Assembly (NCBI GenBank): GCA_028386065.3
Contig: JAKUCV010002406.1
Span: 80,048-144,047, forward strand
Length of the DNA: 64,000 nucleotides
Origin: Turnera subulata
Lineage: Eukaryota; Streptophyta; Magnoliopsida; Malpighiales; Passifloraceae
Reading direction: 5' to 3'
In this document: in pieces, positions 1 through 10,658 of the stretch
How the letters are laid out: each line of letters starts with the position of its first letter
How positions within the stretch are numbered: the stretch's first letter is position 1
The notes under the pieces: generated by a model
Told to the model about the DNA's origin: nothing
Seen by the model: the letters and a program-made list of their open reading frames with translations, nothing else
Database searches by the model: none
Made by a program: the position numbers and the translations under genes

Positions 1-24
1 GAACTGTGATGTGTAAATTTACAG

Positions 25-683
25 CTTTTGGTTTTTGAAAATCTGGAGGTTCCTTCACACAAAACTAAGAATATTGTGAATTATGTCAATCAAATGGAGA
101 ACACAAAGAAGTTGCTGCTTGTGGATGGTGGCCCCATTGATGAAAAGCTCAAGTTAGCCACACAAAATCTACATTATGTCAATGTGCTACCGTCAATTGT
201 GAGTTTCAGTTCTATCCTTATTCCTTGCCATGTATCCTTCTAAGAGAGATGTTTCCTACTTTTACATGCGAATAACAGTAACCCAGTGAGGACATGTGAT
301 ACAGTCGGTTCATTTCTCCCATTCTTAGATCCATGTTGTTTTCCTCCCTTTAGAGTAGGCAGCAACATAATTGTTTTCTCTTTGCCCCAGGTAATAATCT
401 TTGCAAGATAGCCTTTTCTTTTAACTTTGAAAAGTGCTTTGGTGAACTAGGCTACTTCTTGCTTCCAGTTGGGCTGGGTCACAAATCTTGCCAGCTCCAT
501 TACATGCTAGCATGAACTCTTAGCTAATCAGGCTCGTCTTGGTCACTTCATGTATTTTTTTCTCCTCCCTTGTCTTTGCAGGGTTTGAATGTCTATAGCA
601 TCCTGCTGCATGACACATTAGTGATGTCCCAAGATGCAGTAAACAGGATTGTTGAGCGGATGCACACTCCAATCAACAGATGA
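25..683 (+). CDS. Ribosomal protein L4 (bacterial/mitochondrial type), C-terminal two exons, 5' partial
   Basis: The 3' end of a gene for a uL4-family large-subunit ribosomal protein. Two exons are visible: 25-198, after an acceptor at 23-24, and 582-683, ending in TGA. Both are in phase 0. They encode about 91 residues containing VFENLEVPSHKTKNIV, LLLVDGGP and a C-terminal segment with VYSILLHDTLVMS and RIVERMHTPINR. uL4 binds 23S-type rRNA and lines the peptide exit tunnel. The bacterial-like sequence points to an organellar form, and I favour mitochondrial, but the targeting peptide lies outside the window. The 5' part is cut off by the window edge, so total length and intron number are unknown. 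The intron at 199-581 has a normal GTGAGT donor and a TTTGCAG acceptor. Confidence 0.85.
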
Positions 684-2053
684 CGCCATCGTTTGCATCC
701 AGGTCTTAAGTCTGAATGATACTGCTTGTTTCGGTTAAGAGCAGACAGCCAGCAGCAGTAGTTCTGTTGTGACATGCAAGCATGTGGCCAGTTGCTCAAT
801 TGCATCTGGTAGCTTGTTCATTAAATAGACAATTTTGAACTAGTTGGGTTTTGGTGAGCAGCTGCTCTTAACAGATGTTGAATTGGTCAACGTAGACAGT
901 GAAACGGTGCTGGTGTTTACTGGTGTTTTGCAGCATTTGCAAAACTAACTATGATAAGCGAACTCAGCTCTCTTGAAGTTTTTTTCGCATGTGGATTCTA
1001 TATACCAAAATTTTGGTCTTATTTACCAGGCAAGGGCATTAGTGCTAATCTATGATAAAATTATGCCACATTGATATGTGCTTTCTCTTCAGATTTGTAT
1101 GCTCACCTAAAAACCAGAGTAATGAAAACACCATCATCTTTCTTCGGCAATGCCGAATTATCATCCTTCTAATAATCTATGACCTCTTGATTGACATTAT
1201 TTGGAATCATTTGCTTTGTGCGAAAGAAAATTGGGTATTGTTCAGAGGAGGAACGAAGTCGTGAATTGCTTCTTTCGTAGGCATCAATTAACCTCTCAAA
1301 TCTTACAATAATGTTAGTGCCTGGTTGAGTGTTTGCCATTCCCATAGAGAACTAAACAAAATAAAACACACCTGATTGTTTCCCCTAATGATTTTGTGGT
1401 AATGGACGAGTTGTTGCGGTAAGAAAAACTAATGTGCCATGGACGTGCTGGTACTTCTCTCCATCTAACAATTTCTCAAGTATACATCAAAAGAAAAAGA
1501 GAAGTTGATGAAGCTGCACACAGCAACAAATTTTGTACAAAAAAAAAGAGGAAAACATAAAGCAACAAATTCTAGAAAGTAGCTAAAAATTACCTTTGTT
1601 TGTATAATAATTGATTAAAAATGTTATTGCGATTTGGCTATTATACCCTGCATTTTTTAACCGGTAAACGGACAGAAAAGTAGCGCATTAGACAGAAGGC
1701 AGCAACCCATTAGCCATAAGAAGACAACACAACAAACATGACAACACAGTACAGAGTACAGACCAATATAATCCATAATAAACAGTAAGAAAAGGACCAT
1801 TTTATCCGTAAAAATCTAATGATTAATTGAACAGAAGGAAACAGTTAGTCAATTAACCCCAAAGGCAAATCAAATCATACAAATAATAATATAAAGTGAG
1901 GGGGTGGGTAGTTAAAAAAGAAAAAATATAGTGGAGCAGGCAGTAAGCAAGAGCACAGTGTGTTCCAGTTCCATGACGAGAAGGACCTAGGGTTTGTCTC
2001 CCTCCAAGAATCCCGACATTGGCGTAGAACCGGCAAAAGATCCGAGCTTTAGG
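684..2053. other. Spacer between RPL4 3' end and EBS start
   Basis: About 1.37 kb holding the RPL4 3' UTR, AT-rich sequence with A-runs near 1535-1560, and the EBS promoter and 5' UTR. No coding frame here has support. A TAG at 1988-1990, in frame with the EBS ATG, rules out an N-terminal extension of EBS. Confidence 0.6.
1988..1995 (-). promoter_or_regulatory. Telo-box-like motif upstream of EBS
   Basis: TAGGGTTT on the plus strand is the reverse complement of AAACCCTA, the plant telo-box core. It lies 59 bases before the EBS start codon. Telo-boxes are common in 5' regions of plant genes active in dividing cells and can recruit TRB/Polycomb factors. Function here is inferred from motif and position only; an 8-mer can occur by chance. 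Confidence 0.3.
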
Positions 2054-5000
2054 ATGGCGAAGACCCGACCCGGCCTAATATCCAGGCCCAAGTCGGTGAA
2101 GAAGGAGCTGGAGTCTTACACCATTCGCGGCACCACCAAAGTAGTCAAAGGTACCTCTTTTTACACACAACACAAAAAGCTTCCTTTTTTTGCATGTTCG
2201 CCTACCCTGCCTTGGGTTGCCTTCAAGTTCCCATCTTTGTGACATTCAGTGGGCGATTGCGTTTTGATGCGGCCGTCGGACTCCGGGAAGCCGCCGTACG
2301 TGGCGAGGATCGAGGGCATCGAGGCCGACAGCAGAGGCAACGTACGGGTGAGGGTGAGGTGGTATTATCGCCCCGAGGAGTCTCTGGGAGGGCGGAGGCA
2401 GTTCCATGGGGCTAAAGAGCTGTTCTTGTCGGACCACTATGATGTCCAGAGCGCCCACACCATCGAAGGCAAGTGCGTGGTTCACTCTTTCAAGAACTAT
2501 ACTAGGCTTGACAATGTTGGGGCTGAGGATTATTACTGTCGGTTTGATTACAAGGCTGCCACTGGAGGTTTCACACCCGACCGTGTCGCTGTGTGAGTCC
2601 TAATCTTCTTCTTCTTCTTCTGCTGCTGCTGCTGCTGCTGCTTTTCTTTTTGTTCTATGAAGGTGGCATTTGTTTATTTGGTTTTTAGTGTTCTGGGTCT
2701 AACTCTGTTTTTTTTTTTTTTCTTTTCTATCCCTTCCTCTCTTGAAGGTATTGCAAGTGCGAGATGCCTTATAACCCGGACGATCTAATGGTGCAATGTG
2801 AGGGTTGCAAGGACTGGTACACTTGATTTATTTTTTGATTTTTGAAATTTTTAATTTGTTAGTTTTACTTATGTTTTGTTCCATTGCTTTTGCTTGGGCT
2901 ATTAAGCACGAACTGTCTGGAGCATTTTTTAGAAGGGAAGAAAACAAAAAGAAAAAGAAAAAGAAAAAAAAATGTGATATATGCTGCCAAGACAAAGTAA
3001 ATGTGAGCATTCTTACATTTTTTTTCTCGAGAAGAGCGCTCAGTCGGTTCCTGAAAAGTGGAAAAAGAAAGGAAAAAAAAAACTACGCAGTTTATGTGTA
3101 AACAACATATTTGTTGAATGGCATGATCACCTTGAGGAGGGAAAATGGCAGCTTATCCTTTTACCAGTGGATTATGAAGCTCAGTAGTAGCTCTACTGAA
3201 TATGGAAGTGTAGTGTTGAACATTGATTTTTATATACTATTTGAGTGCTTTTCTTCCCCTCCCCCTTTTCCCATCTACCTTAATACTTTTTTGCTCAGGT
3301 CTATTCTCTGTAAAGTTTTATTAAATTAAGCCAAATTGAAGTGTCACTTTTTCTTCTTTATTGACATTCCTTTTATCTGGTGTTGCCCAGGCTCTTCTTG
3401 CACATGTGGAATTGTCTTCCATTCGTGTCAATAGAGTGCTGCGTTATTCCTTTTGTCATATTCACAATTTGGTGGTTCTGAACTCCTCCGCATATGTCAT
3501 TTGCTCTTTTATGCTCTATGATTGATGGTTTCTTCCCATGTTCTTGATAGGTACCATCCTGCTTGTGTGGGCATGAGTATTGAACAGGCAAAGAAGTTGG
3601 AGCACTTTGTATGTTCTGAATGTGCAGCAGAAGATGATACCAGAAGACCACAAAATGGATTTTCTGCCACACCTGATGTCAAGGTGAGTCTTCTTGCTGT
3701 TTGTGTCTTAATAGTAGGAATCAATGTTCATTCCCTTTGTTTTTAACTGTTTTCCTTATCCATAGCACCAATTACGACTTGTCCTCCAGGCTTATCTTTG
3801 GAGGTCATGTTTTAAGTTTAATGGATAATTGAAAACTTCTTCAATGCTTTTCTAATTGAGATGATCAATTTTCACTCAACAGCAGTAAGGAAGATCATCT
3901 CCAGCTGGTTTTATACACAGATGTTTTATTTTTTCCAAAGCGAAACTAATCAAAATTGTATGTCATCATAAATGCCATTGAGGTGGATGAATTAGGAAGT
4001 GGAAGAATAAATCATATCGATGGAATAAACAGATCAGAAAAAATAGATATGTCAACCTTTTTATTGGACATATTAAAGGAGGAACTGAAGCTTTCCACAT
4101 GAATTTACGTCAGTGGTAAAAAGCATTTGCAGGCTCAGTAACCCTTTCTGCTGTGATTCTGTGAATACATTATGGTGCACAATATTGTTGGAAATGGTCT
4201 GCTTGTTCTACGACTGCAAGTGCCAGCTTAATGCAGACTTTTTATACTATAGAAATATACAGTGTTGATTGTCATGTAATAGCTCATTAGCCAAGGAACT
4301 GCTATCCCCATTCTGTAACATTCCAAAGAATCTGGGTCCAAATCTCTCAACAGAGCATTGTGGATACATTCCCCCACTATCTATGTATCTGAATCCTCTG
4401 TTAGTGGCTTTTTATCCTGTTGTAAATTGATTCTGTTGCTGACATCGTTTTTCTTATTGATTGTTTTGTTTCCCCAACACAGGCCTAAAACAGCTTGTTA
4501 TTGGTCATTTCATAGGCATGTTTCAAGTGGAACTTTTTGAGTTCAGTTTATGTTGGTGTTGAATGCTGTTTTGATGTTTTACTGCAAATATTGGCATGTT
4601 CCTTCTTCCTGTTCCACCAACAGTAAAGATGCTGTTAGATTAGATGGTGATGTACAGTGTACGACTGTCTTTGTATGATACAACTTCATCTGCATTCTAC
4701 TCTCAACCACTGTTATTTTTCATGGTTGGTGTTGCTTTCAAGAATTACTGCTTTGTGTAACATATTAATGCATTGTGTTTGGAAGTTTTAACACATAGTA
4801 TATCCATTTTAGAATGCTTGGTTTTTTTATCTGTTCTCCAAGTGTTTCTAGGTGTGTCAATGTATAATGCACTCACTGTCGTTGGTCTAACTGTAATTTT
4901 GTCTGCCATCACATTTAAGGAACTTTTATGTAATGGAGAATAAGGTGTTCTTGTTCTCCTTTAGAATACAGGGACGACTCTTTTTTGCTGAAAATGTGAT

Positions 5001-5214
5001 TTGAAAACATCACGCTGGCACAAGAATATTCTGCAAAACTCAGAAGATTGCTTGAGAAAAAAGCTTGTAATTTGCATATCACGGAAATCTTACTCTTCAT
5101 GCATGCATATTGAGTTTGTTGCAAGTGACATGCTATGCATTCTGCTTTCTGCGACAGGCTAATTAATGAAGTCTGTCGGCTTTACAGGTAGAGACCAAGC
5201 GTCAGAAGAGATGA
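2054..5214 (+). CDS. EBS: EBS/SHL-type chromatin reader with BAH and PHD domains
   Basis: Five exons: 2054-2150, 2250-2592, 2748-2816, 3551-3683 and 5188-5214. They join to 222 residues, the usual EBS/SHL length. The first ATG is at 2054, after an in-frame TAG. A BAH domain covers about residues 33-146 ([40 protein letters not shown]). A C4HC3 PHD finger covers about 149-194, with C149, C151, C164, C167, H172, C175, C191 and C194 all present. A basic tail ends KRQKR. In Arabidopsis, EBS and SHL bind H3K27me3 through BAH and H3K4me3 through PHD, act in the nucleus with Polycomb factors, and repress flowering genes. The last exon codes only eight residues and sits behind a 1.5-kb intron. EBS is preferred over SHL from the VETKR..KR tail and from synteny with SRF8 and OSCA1. 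Confidence 0.93.
2604..2642. repeat. Compound (CTT)n-(GCT)n microsatellite
   Basis: A CTT tract running directly into a GCT tract inside intron 2 of the EBS gene, just after the donor. It is pyrimidine-rich and intronic, with no coding effect. Confidence 0.85.
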
Positions 5215-5712
5215 ATGCATTTAGGGGCTGGCATCATGGGGATGAGAATTACGACTTTTGGCAATTTAGCTTGTAGTTCTTGTGTGACATGTATAGCGCG
5301 AAAGACTTTGGTGTAGTTTGCTACCGTGGAGTACTGTTTGTATTCATGTAAAACTCTTTATGTAACGGCTGCACAAGGATTAGGGACATCATTCTGCTCT
5401 TGTCAATGACAGGAAAACGAATGAAACTTTTTAACATCAAATTAATGTTTTACATAAACATTTTCCTTAACAGTTTCTACAATCATTGATGTTGAAGTTG
5501 CTTACTTGATGGCCTTGTGCAACCACAAACTATGGATTTGGGTTGAATGGAGGTGGTAAGTTGATTTTATGTACTGCGGTTGGACTGTAGGATAGAAAGA
5601 AGAGATGATTGAGGGGGTTAACTTTTCCCTTGCATTCCCATTCTTTCTCTATAGAAACAAACAGGCTAAAAGATTATTGAGCCGGAACTGTGTTTCTTGG
5701 CCTTTTGCTTTA

Positions 5713-6289
5713 TTAATTTGGTAAGATGGTAGTTTTATTACCTATTCCGTTTGTCTTGATTGATTCAGTGCAGCGCAGGGTTAGGTGCAGAAGATAATGA
5801 AAGTGTGGCCCCAGAGGCTTAACCGTCTTCTGAATTAACTGATGGCCTCCAAGCTTGATTTTCAGCCTATTTAGAGTCTGTGTGCAAGACCTTTCAACAG
5901 TTTTGACCACGGCAGTAAGAAATCCTACTGAATTCTTGCCGTGGATAGGAGCAAACTTCTTCTCGAGCAGCAGGCAGTTTTTTACCTCGTTGGGAGGCTC
6001 ACCCCAACCTCTAGAAGTTTTACCATAAAGCATTGTTACTTCAGAAGTGGAATCAAGTCAAATGAAAAGCACGCAGTGCCGAATGGACGTACCAGACATA
6101 TTACTATCAATTGAGTCACCACGAGCAACAGGTCCTGCAATTGGAGTTATTGTATTCCCCATAAGAATACTCCCTTGGCACCCCATATTAGTAGGGAGCG
6201 AGTTCACAGACTTAAGTTGCAGTACGCTCTTCCTTTTGCTTTGGCATGTACAACATAATACGCGGCAGTACAACATAATACGCGGCAGA
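5713..6289 (-). pseudogene. Unrecognised antisense reading frame interrupted by one TGA
   Basis: One minus-strand frame is open from about 6289 to a stop at 5713, broken once by TGA at 6058-6060. That gives roughly 190 codons. The upstream part contains MGNTITPIAGPVARGD and SNMSGTSIRH; the downstream part contains TMLYGKTSRGWGEPPNE, LLLEKKFAPIHGK and GFLTAVVKTVERS. I do not recognise the family. The long shared frame suggests either a decayed gene fragment or exons whose introns I cannot place; a candidate donor GTACGT lies at about 6091-6086. A 20-bp tandem duplication falls in its upstream end. It lies between EBS (+) and the subtilase (+), antisense to both. It may also be a chance open frame. 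Confidence 0.3.
6248..6287. repeat. Perfect 20-bp tandem duplication
   Basis: GTACAACATAATACGCGGCA occurs at 6248-6267 and again, identically, at 6268-6287. It looks like a single recent tandem duplication, about 630 bp upstream of the subtilase start. Confidence 0.95.
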
Positions 6290-6742
6290 GATCATCGACA
6301 GAAAGGGATCAATCAAGTCATTACTTCTTAATAAATTTTACCAACAGCTGGAGTGCCTTATCTTGGACATGTATGAATTAGTAGGTACGGATCCTGGTTA
6401 ATTTCTACGTATATATATTTTAGGATTATATCCACTTGTAGATGATGATGCTAACTAAACTCAGTGGTATACGTCAGAGCTTAAATCATATAATCCATTT
6501 TCCTCCTCCGTTTTGCGTTTGATTTGAGTGACCCCCACATATATGTATAGATACCATTCAAGTTAAGTTTCCTTACTTTTGTTATTATTTTTTTTCTTGT
6601 AAAAAAGGGAGCATGATCATGCACGATCCAAGTTGAGAAGGCAAGAATGGCGTGTAAACTCTGTGTCTAAAGTTGCGTCTACTGGATATGATGCGCAAGA
6701 AACACACAATAGTAACGGAAGAGCTTATCCATGGTGGGGCTC

Positions 6743-6808
6743 AATTTTTTTTCCAAAATAGAGTAACAGCTTTATAATTTTTTTTCCAAAATAGAGTAAC
6801 AGCTTTAT
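6743..6808. repeat. Perfect 33-bp tandem duplication in the subtilase promoter
   Basis: A 33-bp unit (AA, eight T, then CCAAAATAGAGTAACAGC and TTTAT) occurs at 6743-6775 and is repeated exactly at 6776-6808. It ends 106 bp before the chosen subtilase ATG, so it probably lies in the promoter or 5' UTR. Confidence 0.95.
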
Positions 6809-6914
6809 CCGTCACATTGACAATTAATGTGATGAATTGCTTTTCCTTGCATGGCCGGCCTCCCGGAACTTATTTATATTCTCCAGTCTTCCTACAAAAC
6901 TACTCATAGATATC

Positions 6915-9900
6915 ATGGCAAACCAGGTTGACATAATCTTGATCACAGTCTTTGCCGTCTTAGCTATTTTTGTTCCTTGTTCTGCAGAAGACCCATCTAT
7001 ATTCTTGGTAGTGTTGGAAGGAGAACCTGTTGCATTCCGTGGAGGCCACTCCTCTGGGGAAGTGAACAGGTTTCTTCGCTTTTTTCTCCATTCTGTAACA
7101 AAACAAGATTTATCAGTTTAATGTAATTAAGACGTACAATTAATCATATCCATATATATGTGGTAGCAGAAAATACATATATATATATATATATGGGGTG
7201 AGTAATGGTGTAGTAATGTTTGTATATATGCATGGCTAATTAGGGAAGTCGCTCAGGATGAGGCGAGGCACTTGGCGGATACTCATGACCAACTTCTACA
7301 AAACAAGCTCGAAACTGGAAGCTACAATAAACTGTACAGCTTCAAGCACATTATCAATGGCTTTGCAATTCACGCCACCCCTTCACAGGCCAGAAAGCTG
7401 AAGGATGCTCCTGGTGTAAAGTTGGTGGAGAGAGACAGAGGTGCGAGGTTGATGACCACATACAGCCCTGAGTTTCTAGGGCTACCAAAAGGAGTTTGGA
7501 CGAAGTCGCTGGAAGGAGGAGAGGAGGAGAATGCAGGAGATGGGATAGTGATAGGGTTCGTGGACACAGGGATCAACCCTGCGCATCCAAGTTTTGCTTA
7601 TAGTCCAGTACTCCATCCTTTTGCATCAAATTTGACTCGTTTCTCTGGGGCTTGTGAGACGGGTCCTAGATTCCCACCTGCTTCTTGCAATGGCAAGATA
7701 GTGTCCGCCAGGTACTTCTCCGCTGGGGCTCAAGCTGTTTCAACCCTTAACTCTTCTGTCGACTTCCTCTCCCCATTTGATGCTGTTGGCCATGGCAGGT
7801 ATATATATACATACATAGTTTGAGGTTTATGAATAATGTATGTATCTAATCAATGCCAAGTAAATTACTAATGAGGTTTTTGTTTATAGTCATGTGGCAT
7901 CGACGGCTGCTGGAAATGCTGGGGTGCCAGTAGTCGTGGATGGATTCTGTTACGGGCGTGCTAGTGGCATGGCACCACGTGCAAGGTACTTTTTTGTTCT
8001 TGTATCCTACTGCTAATTAATCTGGTTTTATTAATTAGCGTAGGAGTTTAAAGAAGAAATATTGAGCTTGATGATAATTTTGAACTTCTTTCGATCACAA
8101 ACAGGATTGCTGTTTATAAAGCAGTGTATCCTACGATTGGAACATTAACGGATGTGATTGCAGCAATAGATCAAGTAAGGCTTCCCCGCTCATAATTAAC
8201 ATAAAAATGTTTATTGTCACAATCCTAATTCGTTTTTGTTTTTGCCTTAATGCGTAATTGAGAGAATGAGTACTATAGCGTTTGGTTCATTCTGATGTAT
8301 AATTATCTATGTCATGTATAAATATAACAGGCAGTCCTAGATGGAGTAGACCTATTGACACTCTCAGTTGGACCAGATGAACCACCAGAAGACACCCTTA
8401 CCTTCTTGAGTGTGTTTGAAGTTTCCATATTATATGCCAGAAGAGCTGGGGTTTTGGTGGTGCAAGCTGCGGGCAACCATGGCCCAGATCCTTCTTCCGT
8501 TGTGTCTTACAGCCCTTGGGCTCTGGGTGTGGCTGCCTGCTCCACGGACAGAACTTACCCTGCTACTCTACTTCTTGGAAATGGTCAAAGAATTGGAGGA
8601 GTGGGTTTATCAGGTACCCTTTTTTTTCCATTTAATTGTATGTCATACATAACTATCCATATTTAACATCCTATATCATGTATTTGTGTGTGGGGTGAGA
8701 GGACAGGACCAAGTTTTGGAGATGGGTTAATCTCATATAAGCTGGTGTTGGGTCGGGATGCAGTAAAGGCAGATGGGAGGTTCCCTAGGACCCCAGAGTA
8801 TATTGAAGAGTGTCAATATCCTGAAGCATTGGACCCTAAGTTGGTGCATGGCAGAATTGTGATTTGCGTTTTCTCAGATGGATTCTACAACGGGACATCC
8901 ACCATTGCTGCCATAATCGACACAGCCAGAACCTTAGGCTTTAAAGGCTTTGCTTTTGTTGCAAATCCACTTTACGGTGATTTCATCGCTGAACCTATCC
9001 CCTTTTCTCACCCTGCCATTATCATTCCTAACGTTTCAGATTCACAGGTACATTACCATATATTTGTTTAGCAGCAAAAAAAACCATATATTTGTCAAGA
9101 CTAATCTTTAAGAATATCAGCATATATACGAATCGTTCCATAGAGATGGAAAATTAATGGGATCAGACTATTATTGCAGGTTATATCCCAGTATTATGAG
9201 CAGCATACCAAAAGAGATGCGGGTGGATTAGTAATTGAGTTTGGGGCTCGAGCTGCCATAGGAGAGGGTAGATTGGCATCTTTTCAGGGGCGAGCTCCAA
9301 TTGTTAGCAGATTTTCTTCCAGGGGACCTGATTTCATGGACGTTGAGAGGCATAACGCGGATGTTCTTAAGCCGGATATTCTTGCACCAGGGCATCAAAT
9401 ATGGGCAGCCTGGAGCCCCCAGAGTGCAATGGAACCATTACTACAAGGTAATATCATACTATTGTTATTATCATTTTTAGTTATTTAAAAGTTGCAAGTA
9501 CGAGAATGATGATCATACCAAGTTTGGACACATTTTATTAGGATACGATTTTGCGCTACTGTCTGGTACCAGCATGGCAACTCCTCACATAGCGGGAATA
9601 GCAGCCCTGATTAAGCAATGCAATCCTTCCTGGTCTCCTTCTGTGATTGCATCAGCCATCTCCACCACTGCTTCAAAGTATGATAACTATGGACAAGCCA
9701 TACTGGCAGAGGGTGCCTACATTGGCAGCCTCTACCCATCCACTCATTTTGATTTTGGCGCTGGCCTTGTCAATCCCCTTCTTGCCATTGATCCAGGCTT
9801 GGCTTTATCATCTGGTATAGCTATAATCAGTTAGTGCACTACTATTCCTCTAATATATGCTTGCACATTTTGCATACACCAGAAAGAAAGAAAGAAAGAA

Positions 9901-10354
9901 ACCCTCTAATAATCTGTCTGTAATTTATGAAATGAAAGCAGAATTTGAAGATCACATAAGTTTCCTCTGCTCGTTGCCAAATACTGATTGGACTACCATC
10001 AGAGCTGCTACTGGAGTGCAGTGCACTCAATCATTTAGTCATCCAGCGGATCTGAATCTTCCTTCAGTGACAATCTCACAACTAAGAGGTTCTCAAACAG
10101 TGCCCCGCAGACTCAAAAATGTTAGTAGCAAGCCAGAGACCTACTTGTGTGCCGTGCTGTCACCTAATGGAACTGCAGTCACCATATCTCCCACTTGGTT
10201 TTCAGTAGCTCCACAGGGAATTCAGGATATTGAAATCAAATTTCAAGTCATCCAAGCTGTAGGTGTGTTCAGTTTTGGTGAAGTTGTTCTAACCGGAAGT
10301 TTAGGTCATATTGTCAGAATACCCTTAACAGTGTTACCCGTATCATTGTCCTAG
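6915..10354 (+). CDS. Subtilisin-like serine protease, SBT2 class
   Basis: Nine exons: 6915-7069, 7244-7798, 7890-7985, 8105-8174, 8331-8613, 8707-9047, 9180-9447, 9542-9814 and 9942-10354. They join to 817 residues. A signal peptide (about 1-25, ending CSA) is followed by an I9 propeptide (about 27-125) with YSFKHIINGFA. The S8 catalytic triad is complete: D159 in VDTGI, H238 in GHGSHVAS and S600 in SGTSMATPH, with oxyanion N341 in AAGNHGP. A PA insertion (about 400-495) and a fibronectin-III-like tail follow. Plant SBT2 proteases are secreted and mature precursors in the wall or apoplast. Resemblance to SBT2.4/ALE1 is possible, but I cannot separate subclasses by eye. An in-frame ATG at 6837 would add 26 residues and bury the signal peptide, so 6915 is preferred. 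The gene ends 304 bp from the convergent O-fucosyltransferase gene. Confidence 0.92.
7175..7194. repeat. (AT)n microsatellite
   Basis: A run of AT dinucleotides in intron 1 of the subtilase gene. Confidence 0.85.
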
Positions 10355-10658
10355 ATAGGGAAACTAAGAATAAATTTATAGTAACAACATATTTGTAAGA
10401 ATACAATTCTTTTCATGAACAAGAAATTGCGCTACAAGATGCAAGTAACAAATCAAAACGTTTCGAACCCCTCTGCATCTGGTAGATGTCCAGAACTGGG
10501 CTCATTTTCACTGCATCTAGTGTTCTAAACAGTTCATCTGTGGTTCACATAGAATTTCCTAGGACTGCCAAAAGAATTACATCAGAATTCAAAAAACTAG
10601 AATGAATGCTACAAGTTAGAATGGTATGAACAGGCGGGCCTGCTGGGCAGGCACATCG
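10355..10658. other. Convergent 3' spacer (subtilase / O-fucosyltransferase)
   Basis: 304 bp between two stop codons pointing at each other. It must hold both 3' UTRs and polyadenylation signals; overlapping transcripts are likely. A candidate AATAAA on the plus strand lies at about 10369, 15 bp after the subtilase stop. Confidence 0.6.

Noticed and set aside
2246..2485. Frames overlapping EBS exon 2 in other phases and on the minus strand
   Set aside because: GC-rich BAH-coding sequence opens several frames; only one joins to the PHD exons with conserved residues.
6837..6914. Upstream in-frame ATG for the subtilase
   Set aside because: It would put 26 extra residues before a clean signal peptide; kept only as an alternative.
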